In this document: piece after piece, positions 44,045-53,890 of the stretch
Position numbering within the stretch: the first letter of the stretch is position 1
How the letters are laid out: every line of letters starts with the position of its first letter
Made by a program: the position numbers and the translations under genes
Notes under the pieces: generated by a model
Databases searched by the model: none
Seen by the model: the letters and a program-made list of their open reading frames with translations, nothing else
What the model was told of the DNA's origin: nothing
NCBI RefSeq assembly: GCF_002355855.1
Contig: NZ_AP017655.1
Span: 992,001 to 1,056,000, forward strand
Source of the DNA: Sphingobium cloacae
GTDB taxonomy: Bacteria > Pseudomonadota > Alphaproteobacteria > Sphingomonadales > Sphingomonadaceae
Direction of reading: 5' to 3'
DNA: 64,000 bases

Positions 44045-47000
44045 GTGACTGATTCCGATCCCAATCCTTCATTCGCCGAAGCAGCGCCTAACGAAATCAA
44101 GAATCATGCCCGGGGCGCAGCACCTGCATCGGGTCTGAACTTTCAAGCTGTTGTGACAGCAATCGCGGCCGCTCATTTTCTCGATGGCAGCAAGATTGGA
44201 TGGCTCGACGAACTGACGGATGACACGCCGATGGCGATCTGGGCCGAAAGTGGCGGGCCGGGCGACGATGTCCGCCTCGAATTGCGGTCAGCGACGGCTG
44301 AAGTGCAGGCCAAGCGCGGCCTCACCGCAAATGCGAGACTATGGGACGCGATGCTCGATCTCGCGCGCGGCGTGCACGCGGGCCGGATCGACTTTGGCAT
44401 TCTGGCTGTCTCTCCAGACAGCAGTCAGACCGTCACGCACCATCTCGAACAGAACCTGCGCCATATCGGCAGCGGACGCACCGATCGGCTTCACGATGTC
44501 GGGCGCAAATGGATCGCCAAGCTCGAATCTGCCGGTCTCGATCCGGTCACCCTGTCGCGCGCGATCCGTATCCAGACCGTCGCCGCAACCGACGGTAATG
44601 TCGACGCGATCCGCGCCGCGAAATCCATCCTAACACGCATTTGTGGCAGCGCGGCGATGGCCGATCTCGCCTGGCAAGCGTTGGTCGAGGGCGCGCACGC
44701 CCTAGTCGCTCGCAAAGGGCGATGGGATTTCCTGGCAGTCGTCCGACTGCTGTCCGCGGCCGGTGTCTCCCTCGGAGATGCGAGCAGCCCGGTCGGCGCG
44801 ACTGCGAAGGTGATCGACTGGGCAAGAACCTCCAATCAGACTTTCACGGTGTTTGGTGCGGGGCGTCCGGTCTTGCTCGACGCCGCTTGGATACCGCTTA
44901 GTGCACGCCTGATCGACCGAATGACGACACCTGCCGACCCCGCCGCCGCGATGGCGCGGTACCGCGATGTGGAAGCGCGACGCTGGGGGCCCGAGCGCGA
45001 GGAAATCTACGACGCCGAATTTCTTGGATGGTTCAAGCGCAGGGGCGTGATCATTGCTGGTCCGGGGCTCGGCAAGTCGACCTTGTTGCGGCGGCAGGCG
45101 CAGCGTTACGCCAGGGATGGCTATCCCGTGCTGAGGGTCTCCTTGCGCAGGGTCGCTGCAAGCCTTGCCGCCGGGGAAAGGTTCGAGACGGCCATCCTGC
45201 GGCTCGGGCTGGAGGGGTCCGGCATCGACGAGTCCCAACTGGCGAATGTCGGCGCGGACGGCTGGGTATTGCTTGCCGACGGGCTGGACGAATGCGGGCC
45301 CGCGCAGGAGTTAGTCGCCGAGGCCTTGAACCGTTTCAGCCTCGGCCATCCGGCGTGCCGGATCCTCGTGACGACCCGCCCGATCGGCTATGAGACCGCG
45401 GCATTGGCGGACTGGCAGCACTATGAATTGGTCCGGCCGGAAGGCAGCAGCGCGACGGCGCATGTCGGTCGCCTGGTCAGCGTGATCGCCCCTGAAGGCA
45501 GCTTGTCGGCTGATGCCGGCTATGCTGTCGCAACGAAAGCATTCGGGCGGAGTGAACCGGCCAATGCCATTGCGACCGACCCGCAACTTCTGGGAATGGC
45601 GGCCTCGCTCATCGCCCGGAACGAGCCGCTCGGACGATCGCGGATCGAGCTGTTCCAGCGGCTCTTTTCCTCGGTCGAGAGCAACGCTGCGGCGAAAGCC
45701 AGCAACGCCGCGATCGATCTCGATCTCTGCCATGCTGTGCTCGACCGCATCGGCTGGCGACTGACCGAAGATTCGCTGAGCGGATATGACTCCATTCTCG
45801 CCCATGTCACAGTCGAGATGACGGCGTTGCTTGGGACGACACCCCTGGCGGCGGCCCGGCAGGTGCGCACCGCGGTGCAGTTCTGGGAAGAAATCGGCGT
45901 CATCGAGCGCGTCCATCACCGCAGCACGGCGCTCCTAGCCTTCGTGCACAAGAGCTTCGGCGAGTATGCCGCCGGCCGACTGCTCGCGGGGCCGGATGCC
46001 GGCAAACGGGCCGACGCACTGGACCGGATCGCGACCCTGCCCGATTGGGCGGAGGTCATGACGTTTGCCGCCAGCCTCGGCGCGGGCGTTGAAGTGATCG
46101 ATGCGCTCCTGTCCGGACAAGAGGTGAAACGGGCGGTGGAGATCGCGGCTGACCCTGCGGTCGATCTAACCAATCCGGATGCCAAGCGTGTGACGAAGAC
46201 GGCGTTCGCCGAGGTCGACAGGGGCCGCGATCGTATGAAGATCGGCTTCGCGCTGATTGGCCTAGCGGCGCGCTATCCCGCCGCGGTCGGCCCAGAAGCA
46301 GCCGCGCGCATCGAGAGTACCGACGCAAGTATCTGCCGCATCGCCTGGGCCTGCGCGGTGGAGGCGGGCTCGGAATATCATGACCCCGATGTCGCGGCGC
46401 AGCGAGCCCTCGATATGCTTCGGCGCGAGGATTCGGGTGTGCGGTCGTCCCTGATGGGCGGCATCCGGCTGATCACTTCCGATGGCGCCGAGATCGCACC
46501 GCGGATGGCGCTAACCAACCTCAAGGTTCTGGTGAAGCGCTGGCCCGCCTCCGACATCGAGGCCCATGCCGAGCAGCTGATCGGAGACGGCAATCGCGTT
46601 TCCGTCTCCTTTGTTCAGGACGCGATACGCATCATCAAGCCGCTCGGCATCGATCTGAAATGGCCGCGGGAGTATAACAGCTCGATCTCCCAGCTGATGC
46701 AGCCGGACGGTGCCTATCGCGCCGCGGAGAAGAAGGCGCTCGAAGGACTGCTCGATGCCATTTCCCAGGCTATCGGCTTGGACCGAGCGGACGCCCCTAC
46801 GACCACATTGGACTTCGCGCTGCACCCGCCGCTACAGATTGCGGGCCTGATCCGGATCATCAGCTTTTGGGAAGTACCTGGAAGTGATGTCTGGGCCTGG
46901 ACCGAACCTTATGACCGCGCGCCTGTCGCCGAGCTGCTAAGGATCATTATCACCCTGTCCGGGTTCGATAAGGCCCGCCTGGCGCGTGAGGTCGCGACCA

Positions 47001-48001
47001 TCCGGCAGAAGCTTGCCGAAGGCGTGCACCGGACCTTTTTCGGCGTGCTCGACGATGTCCACCATGTTCATATCGACGATCCGCAATGGGAACCCCTGGC
47101 GCAGATCGAACCCGATCTTGCGCTGGTCGAAAAGGCACTCGGTCATGAATCGGTGTGGGTCGTGCAGGTCGCGACCGAAATCCTCGCGCATGCCGAACTG
47201 AGGCCAGAGCGCATCGCGCAAATGCTCGCCACGACATCCGCGCTCGGCTTTGCCTCGGCCGGCTATCTGGCGACGCGGCTTCCCGAGCCCATTGGCAGCG
47301 ACCTCATCGTCGAACGTCTGGAAGGCCCCCCTCAAGTCGGGCTGCGGTATCTCTTTCGCCAGCTCGGTTCGACGAACATTGCCTGGACGCCGCGCGTCGC
47401 AGCCGCCACCGAAAAGCATCTGCTGGCCCAATCCCACTGGACCGCAATCGCCGCCGCCCGTTTCGCCCTACAAAAAGCCGAGGCAGGCGCCGAGATCGAT
47501 CCCGATTTGCTGTGGCGGGCATATCGGCACTGGCAGTCCCATGAACCGAAGCCAACCGATGAAGGGTCCATTCCGGACAGCCCGCGCGATGCGCTGTTCA
47601 AGGCATTGCTGGTAGGAGACGCCGTTTCCGACACGGCACTTATCGAGGCGAGCGGGGACCGTCATCATGACGTGGGCAAAGCCGCAACCGAACGGCTTCT
47701 ATCTCGTGCCGCGCAGGATCCGATCGTCGTCCGGTCGATCGGCGAGGCGATCGAAGCCGGGTCGGCCGGCCCCCATTTCTTGCGCCAGTTCCTTTCGCAG
47801 CGCCCGTCCCTCGACCAGAAAACAATCGAGGCGATCGCAGGGCGATTGGAAGATCCCAGTCCGCAGTGGCGGCTTGCTGCCACTGGAATATTACAGGGCG
47901 ACTATCTGCCTTCGGATCGGGTTCGGCATTACGCCAGCATCCTATCGGGCGACGACCAAGTCGAGATTTGCGAGGCCGTCTCGTCGATTGCGGTCGATTG
48001 A
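44045..48001 (+). CDS. NACHT STAND NTPase with N-terminal Cap4/DUF4297-like nuclease domain and HEAT-like repeats
   Basis: A 1,318-residue protein. Residues 25-140 resemble Cap4/DUF4297-type PD-(D/E)XK nucleases: LNFQ (31-34), an acidic DELTDD (55-60) and a strand ending EVQAK (86-90), giving the E/D...QxK pattern. The NACHT domain follows: Walker A AGPGLGKSTLL near 339, Walker B GWVLLADGLDEC near 407, and LVTTRPIGYE near 444. From about 680 to the end, helical pairs resembling HEAT repeats form the likely sensor. This order (effector, STAND ATPase, repeat sensor) is that of Avs and bNACHT anti-phage proteins. No Shine-Dalgarno is clear; GTG at 44,045 or TTG at 44,027 could start it. It stands alone, with truncated genes on both sides. 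Confidence 0.8.
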   Translation: MTDSDPNPSFAEAAPNEIKNHARGAAPASGLNFQAVVTAIAAAHFLDGSKIGWLDELTDDTPMAIWAESGGPGDDVRLELRSATAEVQAKRGLTANARLWDAMLDLARGVHAGRIDFGILAVSPDSSQTVTHHLEQNLRHIGSGRTDRLHDVGRKWIAKLESAGLDPVTLSRAIRIQTVAATDGNVDAIRAAKSILTRICGSAAMADLAWQALVEGAHALVARKGRWDFLAVVRLLSAAGVSLGDASSPVGATAKVIDWARTSNQTFTVFGAGRPVLLDAAWIPLSARLIDRMTTPADPAAAMARYRDVEARRWGPEREEIYDAEFLGWFKRRGVIIAGPGLGKSTLLRRQAQRYARDGYPVLRVSLRRVAASLAAGERFETAILRLGLEGSGIDESQLANVGADGWVLLADGLDECGPAQELVAEALNRFSLGHPACRILVTTRPIGYETAALADWQHYELVRPEGSSATAHVGRLVSVIAPEGSLSADAGYAVATKAFGRSEPANAIATDPQLLGMAASLIARNEPLGRSRIELFQRLFSSVESNAAAKASNAAIDLDLCHAVLDRIGWRLTEDSLSGYDSILAHVTVEMTALLGTTPLAAARQVRTAVQFWEEIGVIERVHHRSTALLAFVHKSFGEYAAGRLLAGPDAGKRADALDRIATLPDWAEVMTFAASLGAGVEVIDALLSGQEVKRAVEIAADPAVDLTNPDAKRVTKTAFAEVDRGRDRMKIGFALIGLAARYPAAVGPEAAARIESTDASICRIAWACAVEAGSEYHDPDVAAQRALDMLRREDSGVRSSLMGGIRLITSDGAEIAPRMALTNLKVLVKRWPASDIEAHAEQLIGDGNRVSVSFVQDAIRIIKPLGIDLKWPREYNSSISQLMQPDGAYRAAEKKALEGLLDAISQAIGLDRADAPTTTLDFALHPPLQIAGLIRIISFWEVPGSDVWAWTEPYDRAPVAELLRIIITLSGFDKARLAREVATIRQKLAEGVHRTFFGVLDDVHHVHIDDPQWEPLAQIEPDLALVEKALGHESVWVVQVATEILAHAELRPERIAQMLATTSALGFASAGYLATRLPEPIGSDLIVERLEGPPQVGLRYLFRQLGSTNIAWTPRVAAATEKHLLAQSHWTAIAAARFALQKAEAGAEIDPDLLWRAYRHWQSHEPKPTDEGSIPDSPRDALFKALLVGDAVSDTALIEASGDRHHDVGKAATERLLSRAAQDPIVVRSIGEAIEAGSAGPHFLRQFLSQRPSLDQKTIEAIAGRLEDPSPQWRLAATGILQGDYLPSDRVRHYASILSGDDQVEICEAVSSIAVD

Positions 48002-48069
48002 GCCGACTCTTGCAATGGATCCGCCTTCGACACGGCAAAGCGCCTGCCCTCCCGGACGAACGGCAGGTT

Positions 48070-48765
48070 CTAGGTTAACCACGGCTCGAGCTGAACGGCC
48101 GAGAATAGGGCGCGTTGCCGATCGTCCACTTCGATCAATTCTAACGACAGTTTTTGCCGCGAGCTGACATTAGCTGTGTCGGCGCTGAACAGCTGATCCT
48201 GGTCGGAAGCCGTATAGACGACGCCCTGCTGGCGGGCGCTGCGCGCATCGCCGGGGTAGCGACGATACTTTTCCAATCGCGCGAGCACGCGGCCTTCCCA
48301 GGTGTCGGGGGCATTGCTCGATGCTTGCGGCGCTGGTGATGCCGGTGCCGTCCTGGGCGCGGCCGTCTCCGGCTGTGGCGGCGTCGGGGCCGGTGGCGCG
48401 ATCGGTTGAGCCTGCGGTGCCGGCAGGGTGGCGACGGGCGCAATCGTCCGCATGATCGGTTCGACCTTGGGCGGGGTCGGCTTCTTGTCCTGCTTCTCGA
48501 TCGGCTTGGGCGCTTCCTTCGGTTTGGGCGGTGTCTCGGGTGGCGAGGCGAGCGGGAGCAGCGTCACCACCAAGGGAGCGGCCGGCTTCGGCGGCGGCGA
48601 GCTGACCTCGAACGACAGGAACAGGCCCACCGCCACCAGCGCATAGATGCAGCTCGTGCCGACGAACGCCAGCACCCGCCGTCCGGGCGGCGGCGCATAG
48701 CCGTGGCGCTCCGCCGGGATCGGCAGGACGATCGGCGCGGCATCGGTGTCATAGTCGGCCGCCAT
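48070..48765 (-). CDS. tonB: TonB-like energy transducer with a degenerate C-terminus
   Basis: A 231-residue protein. One N-terminal transmembrane helix (VLAFVGTSCIYALVAVGLFL) is followed by a Pro/Lys-rich periplasmic spacer (PPKPKEAPKPIEKQDKKPTP). A C-terminal TonB domain begins normally (WEGRVLARLEKYRRYPGDAR, SARQQGVVY) but then gives about 40 residues that fit no TonB (FSADTANVSSRQKLSLELIE onward). The domain that contacts receptors is therefore cut. GGAGG precedes the ATG at 48,765. It is the last gene of the receptor-PepSY-TonB series and may be non-functional. Confidence 0.75.
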   Translation of the reverse strand: MAADYDTDAAPIVLPIPAERHGYAPPPGRRVLAFVGTSCIYALVAVGLFLSFEVSSPPPKPAAPLVVTLLPLASPPETPPKPKEAPKPIEKQDKKPTPPKVEPIMRTIAPVATLPAPQAQPIAPPAPTPPQPETAAPRTAPASPAPQASSNAPDTWEGRVLARLEKYRRYPGDARSARQQGVVYTASDQDQLFSADTANVSSRQKLSLELIEVDDRQRALFSAVQLEPWLT

Positions 48766-48781
48766 CGCGTCCTCCGATGGC

Positions 48782-50227
48782 TCAGGACGAACGAGCGCGA
48801 GCATGGTGCGGCCTCCCTTGTCGGGCGCGGCGGAGATGGTGCGCGATCACCAGCAGCGGGGCGGCGAGCGCCGCCCAGGACAGCCACCACCAGATGCCGC
48901 CCTCGCCGATCAGCGCTGAGATCAGGCCGAACAGCGTCAGCACGGCCAAACCGATCGGCCAGCCCCATTGCGCCGCGAAGGTAGCTTGCCGGCGCGGCTT
49001 CATTCGGCGGGTTCCACCACCGGCATTGCGCCATGAGGCGCGTGGGGGGGGCTTCGCGGCCCTTTCCCGTCTCGGGCGGGCGATCCACAGATAGAGGCCG
49101 CTGCCCAGCACGACGATCGTTACCAGATCGAGCAGCGCCCAAAGAATCTTGAGCGGCATCCCGCCATAGTCGCCGAAATGCAGCGGTCGGGAGACTTCCA
49201 GTGCGCGCAGATACCAGGGCATCCGTACCACGGCCGTCAGCTTGCCCGTGCGCGCATCGACGAGAACCGGACTAAATAGCCTCTCGGTCAACGGCGATGC
49301 GCCGTGCGCCCAAATTAGGTAATGATGGGGGCTCCCATCATCGTCGCCAGGGAAAGCAATACTTGTTGCAGTCATTCCGGGTAGTTGGTGCAGCGCCGTT
49401 TTGATTGCAGCCTGCGGTGAAGAAAGTTCATTCGGATTTGGTGGCGTTTGTCCCTTCCACGGGGCCAGCATCTCCTTCACGTCTGTTTGCTGCCAGGCCG
49501 CGAATAACGGCGTCGAAAGCTCATTCATTACGCCCGTCGCACCGACCACGAACGCCCAGGCGAGGGTTACAACCCCAAGGAGATTGTGAAGGTCGAGCCA
49601 GCGCGTTCGTTGCGAACGTTCACTACGCACGACGCCAAATTCGAGCTTTCGGGTAAAGGGACCATAGAGAACGGCCCCGGAGACGATGGCAGCTAGGAAA
49701 AGAAGGCCGATCCCACCAAGAAATAATTCACCCGGCAAACCGGCAAACAGGTCCATGTGCAGCCGCAGCATGATGGTGATGAAGTTCATGCGTCGTTGGC
49801 CTGGCGGCTTCGACTGCCCGATCACCTTCCCTGTATGAGCGTCAAAGCGGACAAAATGCTTTAACTTCGGATCAGATTCTAACGCTTTGAACGAAGGTGC
49901 CAACCATATGTAAACTTGGGGCTCATCGTCATCTGTGAATATAGATGTGACGATCTGGCCCGGATACATGCTCTTGGCAGCGGCCATCAGATGATCCACG
50001 TCCTTGCGAGCCGTTCCAGCGGGAACGCTAGCATAAGGCGGTTTTGGGTTACTCAGATCAGCGATCTCCTCCGCGAAAATCAGCGGCAAGCCGGTTAGGC
50101 AGAGGATCAGCAAGAAGGTTGTACAAACAAGGCTGGACCATTTGTGGACCCACCGCCATCTGAGCAAAGCGGTCGGAGGGGATTTTACCCCCTCAGACCT
50201 CCGCAATGCTGCAACAGGCCTTGGCAT
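48782..50227 (-). CDS. PepSY-associated transmembrane protein (PiuB-like)
   Basis: A 481-residue inner-membrane protein of the PepSY_TM family, often found next to siderophore receptors and thought to reduce ferric-siderophores. Helices include WVHKWSSLVCTTFLLILCLT, GGIGLLFLAAIVSGAVLYG and WLDLHNLLGVVTLAWAFVVG. Conserved histidines in VHKW, LRLHMD, LHNLLG and PLHFGDYGG may bind haem. The start (ATG 50,227) overlaps the receptor stop by one base. The first two thirds (above about 49,290) are visibly less GC-rich than the last third. Confidence 0.9.
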   Translation of the reverse strand: MPRPVAALRRSEGVKSPPTALLRWRWVHKWSSLVCTTFLLILCLTGLPLIFAEEIADLSNPKPPYASVPAGTARKDVDHLMAAAKSMYPGQIVTSIFTDDDEPQVYIWLAPSFKALESDPKLKHFVRFDAHTGKVIGQSKPPGQRRMNFITIMLRLHMDLFAGLPGELFLGGIGLLFLAAIVSGAVLYGPFTRKLEFGVVRSERSQRTRWLDLHNLLGVVTLAWAFVVGATGVMNELSTPLFAAWQQTDVKEMLAPWKGQTPPNPNELSSPQAAIKTALHQLPGMTATSIAFPGDDDGSPHHYLIWAHGASPLTERLFSPVLVDARTGKLTAVVRMPWYLRALEVSRPLHFGDYGGMPLKILWALLDLVTIVVLGSGLYLWIARPRRERAAKPPPRASWRNAGGGTRRMKPRRQATFAAQWGWPIGLAVLTLFGLISALIGEGGIWWWLSWAALAAPLLVIAHHLRRARQGRPHHARARSS

Positions 50228-52686
50228 CAATATTTGCCCCGTAGCGAGATCATGAAGCTGCGAGGCTCGCCGTAGTAGTTTCCGCGACGAATACCCGTCA
50301 GGGTTGTATAATAGCGTTTATCGAAGATGTTGTTGACATTAACACTCGCAGAAAGATTCGGGCTGATTTGATAGGCTATGCGCGCGTTGGCGAGAGCATA
50401 ACTTCCCTGAACGAGACGGAAGGCACCATCATCGACATAGAATCGCGTCTGAAATTGAACGCCGGCACCGACCGACCACGCCTTCAAGTTTGACGGCAAG
50501 GTGTAATCCGTCCAGACCTTGAAAAGATGCTTGGGCGTCGTTGAGTTGAAAACCTGTCCTTGAGCGTCAGGGTCTCGAATATACTTGGTTTCTGTATAGG
50601 TGTAACCCGCCGAGACTTTCCAGTCATGAGCCAGATCGCCAGTCGCTTCCGCTTCAAATCCGCGACTACGAACTTTCCCCTGGGCGACAGAAAAATCCTC
50701 ATGGTCCGGATCGGTGATGGCACGATTGGTTTGCTCAATCTGGAAGAGGGCAAAAGACACATTGAGTCTATCTTCGAAGAGACCTCGCTTGATGCCTAAC
50801 TCATAGTTCTTGCCCACCACGGGTGGAAGGATCCCACCTGTGTAATCTGTGGCAGATTGAGGCTGAAAAATATCGGCGTAGCTGGCGTATAGAGAGGTGT
50901 CAGGGTCAACCTTGAAGACAAGGCCACCGTAGGGTGTAAAAATGGCGTTCTTCTTCGATATTTCGGGCGGGAAATATAGGAGGGCAGGCTGGTCATAGAG
51001 GGCTTGATTTTCCCACCATGAAAGCCTTGAGCCAAGAATGACGGTTAGGCTATCGCTGATGCTCAGTCGCGCAGTCGCGTAGATACCAGCCTCCTTATCC
51101 GTGCCATGAACCCGGAAGCTATAAACGCCGTTGAATTTGTATTCTGGCACAGCGTAGGGGTCGAAATTGAACACGTTGACGGGGGGCGGCGGAGTCACCG
51201 GGCTCATGTTCTCGTAAGAGAACCCATTTTTACGTATCCTCGCTGTCCCGCCAATCAGGATCGTATGATCACGACCAAATAGGCGCAGGGGGCCGGTCAG
51301 AAACGCATCGATGCCAGTCTGCTTGTCGCGGTAATCCGGGTTTGACAGATAATTCAGGCGTGGCCCAAGCCCGGTCACAGGGTTGGCGGCACCAAATACG
51401 CCGACACTATATAGATTGTTATGTCCCGTGGCCCGACGAAATACGGCTTTCGCGTTCCAGCGACCAATACTTTGACTAATCTCCGCGAAAGCCTCTTGGT
51501 CATTGAAGCGGAATCTATTCAACGCCGAATCTAGGAAGGTCGATCGAGAGAAGTTCAGATCGGCTCCGGTCGTGGCGCGCGGGAGACCATTGAGAGTCGG
51601 GGTAGATCGGCTACCCATGTAGTTATAGCCTGCGGTGATCTTCGTTGTGTCGGTGAGATCATACTCGGCAATGCCGTAAACAAGCCACCGTCGCTGATGC
51701 GCGACATCGTAGAAGTAGTCGTTATCCTGAAACGACCCAACTACCCGAACACGCAAACGGCCAGCCTTGTCTAACGGACCTCCAACATCCAGTTCAGCGC
51801 GGTAGTTGTTCCATGATCCAGCACTTACCGCGCCGGAGATCGCAAGCTCGGATGTAGGGCGTTTTCTAACCAGATTGACCGATGCAGATGGATCGCCTGT
51901 ACCTTGGAGAAGGCCGTTGGGGCCGCGAAGCACCTCAACGCGATCATACATCGAGAGATCGGCGCTTAGAAGCGTATCTGTATCAAGGCGCGTTGGAAGG
52001 CCGTCGATTTGCAATATTCCCACTTCGAATCCCCGCACAGTGTAGCTGTTGCGTTGGGTTCCGTTCGTGGAGATAGAGACGCCGGTTGCCTGAGCCATCG
52101 CGTCCGAGAGAGTGAATAAATTCTGATCCTCGATCCGCTGGCGCGTGACTACACTGACGGATTGAGGGATGTCGCGCGGGTTTAAGACTGTCTTCCCGAT
52201 GGTGACGGCGTTGGTAGTATAGGACTTTGTTCGCTCGGTTGTGGCGGCGGAGGATGGAAGGCTACCGCCGCTGGCATAAGTATCAGAGCCTCCCTCGACC
52301 CGCACCGGACCGAGCTGCACCGCACCGGCGTCGGCCGTGGGCGCGCGTTCGAGGGTGAACATGTTCGGGCCGGTCTGGCGATAGGTGAGCCCGGTGCCGG
52401 CGAGGATGCGTGAAAGCCCCTCGGCCGCGCCGAAGCTGCCTTTGAGACCGGAGCTTGTGGCGCTTTGCGTCAGCGGCGCATCATAGATCAGCTCGACATG
52501 CGCCTGGCGCGCGAACTGATTGAGCACGGTCGGAAGTGGGCCTGCCGCGATGTCGTAGCTCGTGGCCTGCTGCGCGTAGGCGGGGGCAGCGCTCAGCGCT
52601 GCAACCGAAAGCGAGGTGGTGGCAAGAAGCGCGAGCGCGATCCCGCGAGCCGGGCTTGCCGGGTGGCGTGGGCATGTCAATTTCAC
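50227..52686 (-). CDS. TonB-dependent siderophore receptor with STN signalling domain
   Basis: An 819-residue outer-membrane receptor. A signal peptide ends near AYAQQ. The STN domain, residues 40-115 (YDIAAGPLPTVLNQFARQAH, LAGTGLTYRQTGPN), talks to FecR. The plug contains IPQSVSVVTRQRIEDQ and YDRVEVLRGPNGLLQGTGDP. The 22-stranded barrel ends in YYGEPRSFMISLRGKY with terminal aromatic character. It fits ferric-siderophore transporters of the FpvA/FoxA kind; the ligand is unknown. The DNA coding for residues from about 142 onward has lower GC than the STN part. Confidence 0.94.
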   Translation of the reverse strand: MKLTCPRHPASPARGIALALLATTSLSVAALSAAPAYAQQATSYDIAAGPLPTVLNQFARQAHVELIYDAPLTQSATSSGLKGSFGAAEGLSRILAGTGLTYRQTGPNMFTLERAPTADAGAVQLGPVRVEGGSDTYASGGSLPSSAATTERTKSYTTNAVTIGKTVLNPRDIPQSVSVVTRQRIEDQNLFTLSDAMAQATGVSISTNGTQRNSYTVRGFEVGILQIDGLPTRLDTDTLLSADLSMYDRVEVLRGPNGLLQGTGDPSASVNLVRKRPTSELAISGAVSAGSWNNYRAELDVGGPLDKAGRLRVRVVGSFQDNDYFYDVAHQRRWLVYGIAEYDLTDTTKITAGYNYMGSRSTPTLNGLPRATTGADLNFSRSTFLDSALNRFRFNDQEAFAEISQSIGRWNAKAVFRRATGHNNLYSVGVFGAANPVTGLGPRLNYLSNPDYRDKQTGIDAFLTGPLRLFGRDHTILIGGTARIRKNGFSYENMSPVTPPPPVNVFNFDPYAVPEYKFNGVYSFRVHGTDKEAGIYATARLSISDSLTVILGSRLSWWENQALYDQPALLYFPPEISKKNAIFTPYGGLVFKVDPDTSLYASYADIFQPQSATDYTGGILPPVVGKNYELGIKRGLFEDRLNVSFALFQIEQTNRAITDPDHEDFSVAQGKVRSRGFEAEATGDLAHDWKVSAGYTYTETKYIRDPDAQGQVFNSTTPKHLFKVWTDYTLPSNLKAWSVGAGVQFQTRFYVDDGAFRLVQGSYALANARIAYQISPNLSASVNVNNIFDKRYYTTLTGIRRGNYYGEPRSFMISLRGKY

Positions 52687-52807
52687 AGGTCAGTCCCCCG
52701 ATCGTCAAAACAGATGGGAGCGCCCGCTATTACTAATGCGAGCGGCTCTCATATGGTTGACGAGTGAGCTTTCCGAAGCGGGACTTCCCGTACCAAAAAA
52801 TCTGCGA

Positions 52808-53782
52808 TCAGACGAAAATCAGGATAAGCTTGTCGGTGATGTGGACCGCGCGCAGGCCCAGGGACCGTTGCAGCCTGGCGACCGCGCCGACAGGATCGGC
52901 GATGCTGAATACGCCGCTGACACGCCGATCGCGCACATTTTGGCCGATGACCCGGATATAGCCGGTGTGGTAACGCCCAAGCTCCGCCACGACTTCCGAG
53001 AGCGGGCGGTTCTCGAACACCAGCTCGCCCTGGGTCCAGGCGTCGGCCTCTCCGGCGCGGATCGGCTCTTGTGCACCCCAAGGCCGATCGGGACCATAGA
53101 CGAGGCTCTGCCCCTCCCTGAGACCGATCGCGCTCGATCCGCCGCGCGCATAGGCGACGCGCACGACATGCTCGGTGACGGCGACGCGCGTGTCGTTGCC
53201 ATCCTCGCGGATCACGAACCGGGTGCCCAGTGCCGTGCTGCTGCCGCCATTGGCTTCCACGGTGAAGGGCCGGCTGCGATCAGGGGCGACGGTGAACGCC
53301 GCCTCCCCTCGCAGCAGTCGCACGATGCGCCGGTCATTCCGGTAATCGAACGCGACCGCGCTATGGGTATTGAGGACCACGCTCGATCCGTCCGGCATGG
53401 CGATGGTCCGCCGCTCGCCGGTCGCCGTCACGGCATCGGCACGCAGGCGCATCGGCCAGTCATCGACGAGGCCGATCGCCACGAGCGCAACGCTGGCGGC
53501 AACCGCTGTGGAGACCCAGGCGCGCCGGGTACGATGATTGTCGTTCCCATGCGCGCGCACGGGTGGCGAGGGAATCGAGGCGCGGACCGCCGGCGAAGGC
53601 TTGACGCCGCCAAGATCGGACCAGACCGCTTCCATCTCCGCGAACGCGCGGGCATGGCGCGGATCGGCGGCGAGCCAGGCCCTCAGCCCGGATTCGTCGC
53701 CCAGCAGTCCGTTGTCGCGATCCGCGAACCAGCGTGCCGCTTCGTCGGCGATGTCCTTCGGTATCGGTTGGTCAGCTGGCAC
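52808..53782 (-). CDS. fecR: FecR-family anti-sigma regulator
   Basis: A 324-residue inner-membrane protein that relays receptor occupancy to the sigma factor. The cytoplasmic DUF4880 part has IADEAARWFADRD and LRAWLAADPRHARAFAEME. One transmembrane helix follows (WVSTAVAASVALVAIGL), then the periplasmic FecR domain (MPDGSSVVLNTHSAVAFDY, RSRPFTVEANGGSSTALGTRF) and a C-terminal STN-like segment. The receptor begins 121 bp downstream, and the sigma gene lies 108 bp upstream, all on the same strand. Confidence 0.94.
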   Translation of the reverse strand: MPADQPIPKDIADEAARWFADRDNGLLGDESGLRAWLAADPRHARAFAEMEAVWSDLGGVKPSPAVRASIPSPPVRAHGNDNHRTRRAWVSTAVAASVALVAIGLVDDWPMRLRADAVTATGERRTIAMPDGSSVVLNTHSAVAFDYRNDRRIVRLLRGEAAFTVAPDRSRPFTVEANGGSSTALGTRFVIREDGNDTRVAVTEHVVRVAYARGGSSAIGLREGQSLVYGPDRPWGAQEPIRAGEADAWTQGELVFENRPLSEVVAELGRYHTGYIRVIGQNVRDRRVSGVFSIADPVGAVARLQRSLGLRAVHITDKLILIFV

Positions 53783-53890
53783 GAACGCGCTCTCCCCCTG
53801 GCGAGCGGCTTAGGTCCGTCGCTATGGGCCTTCTGACTCTTAGACGATTGAAAATCGAGGATGAGGACTGTCGGATAGAAATAATCGGCG

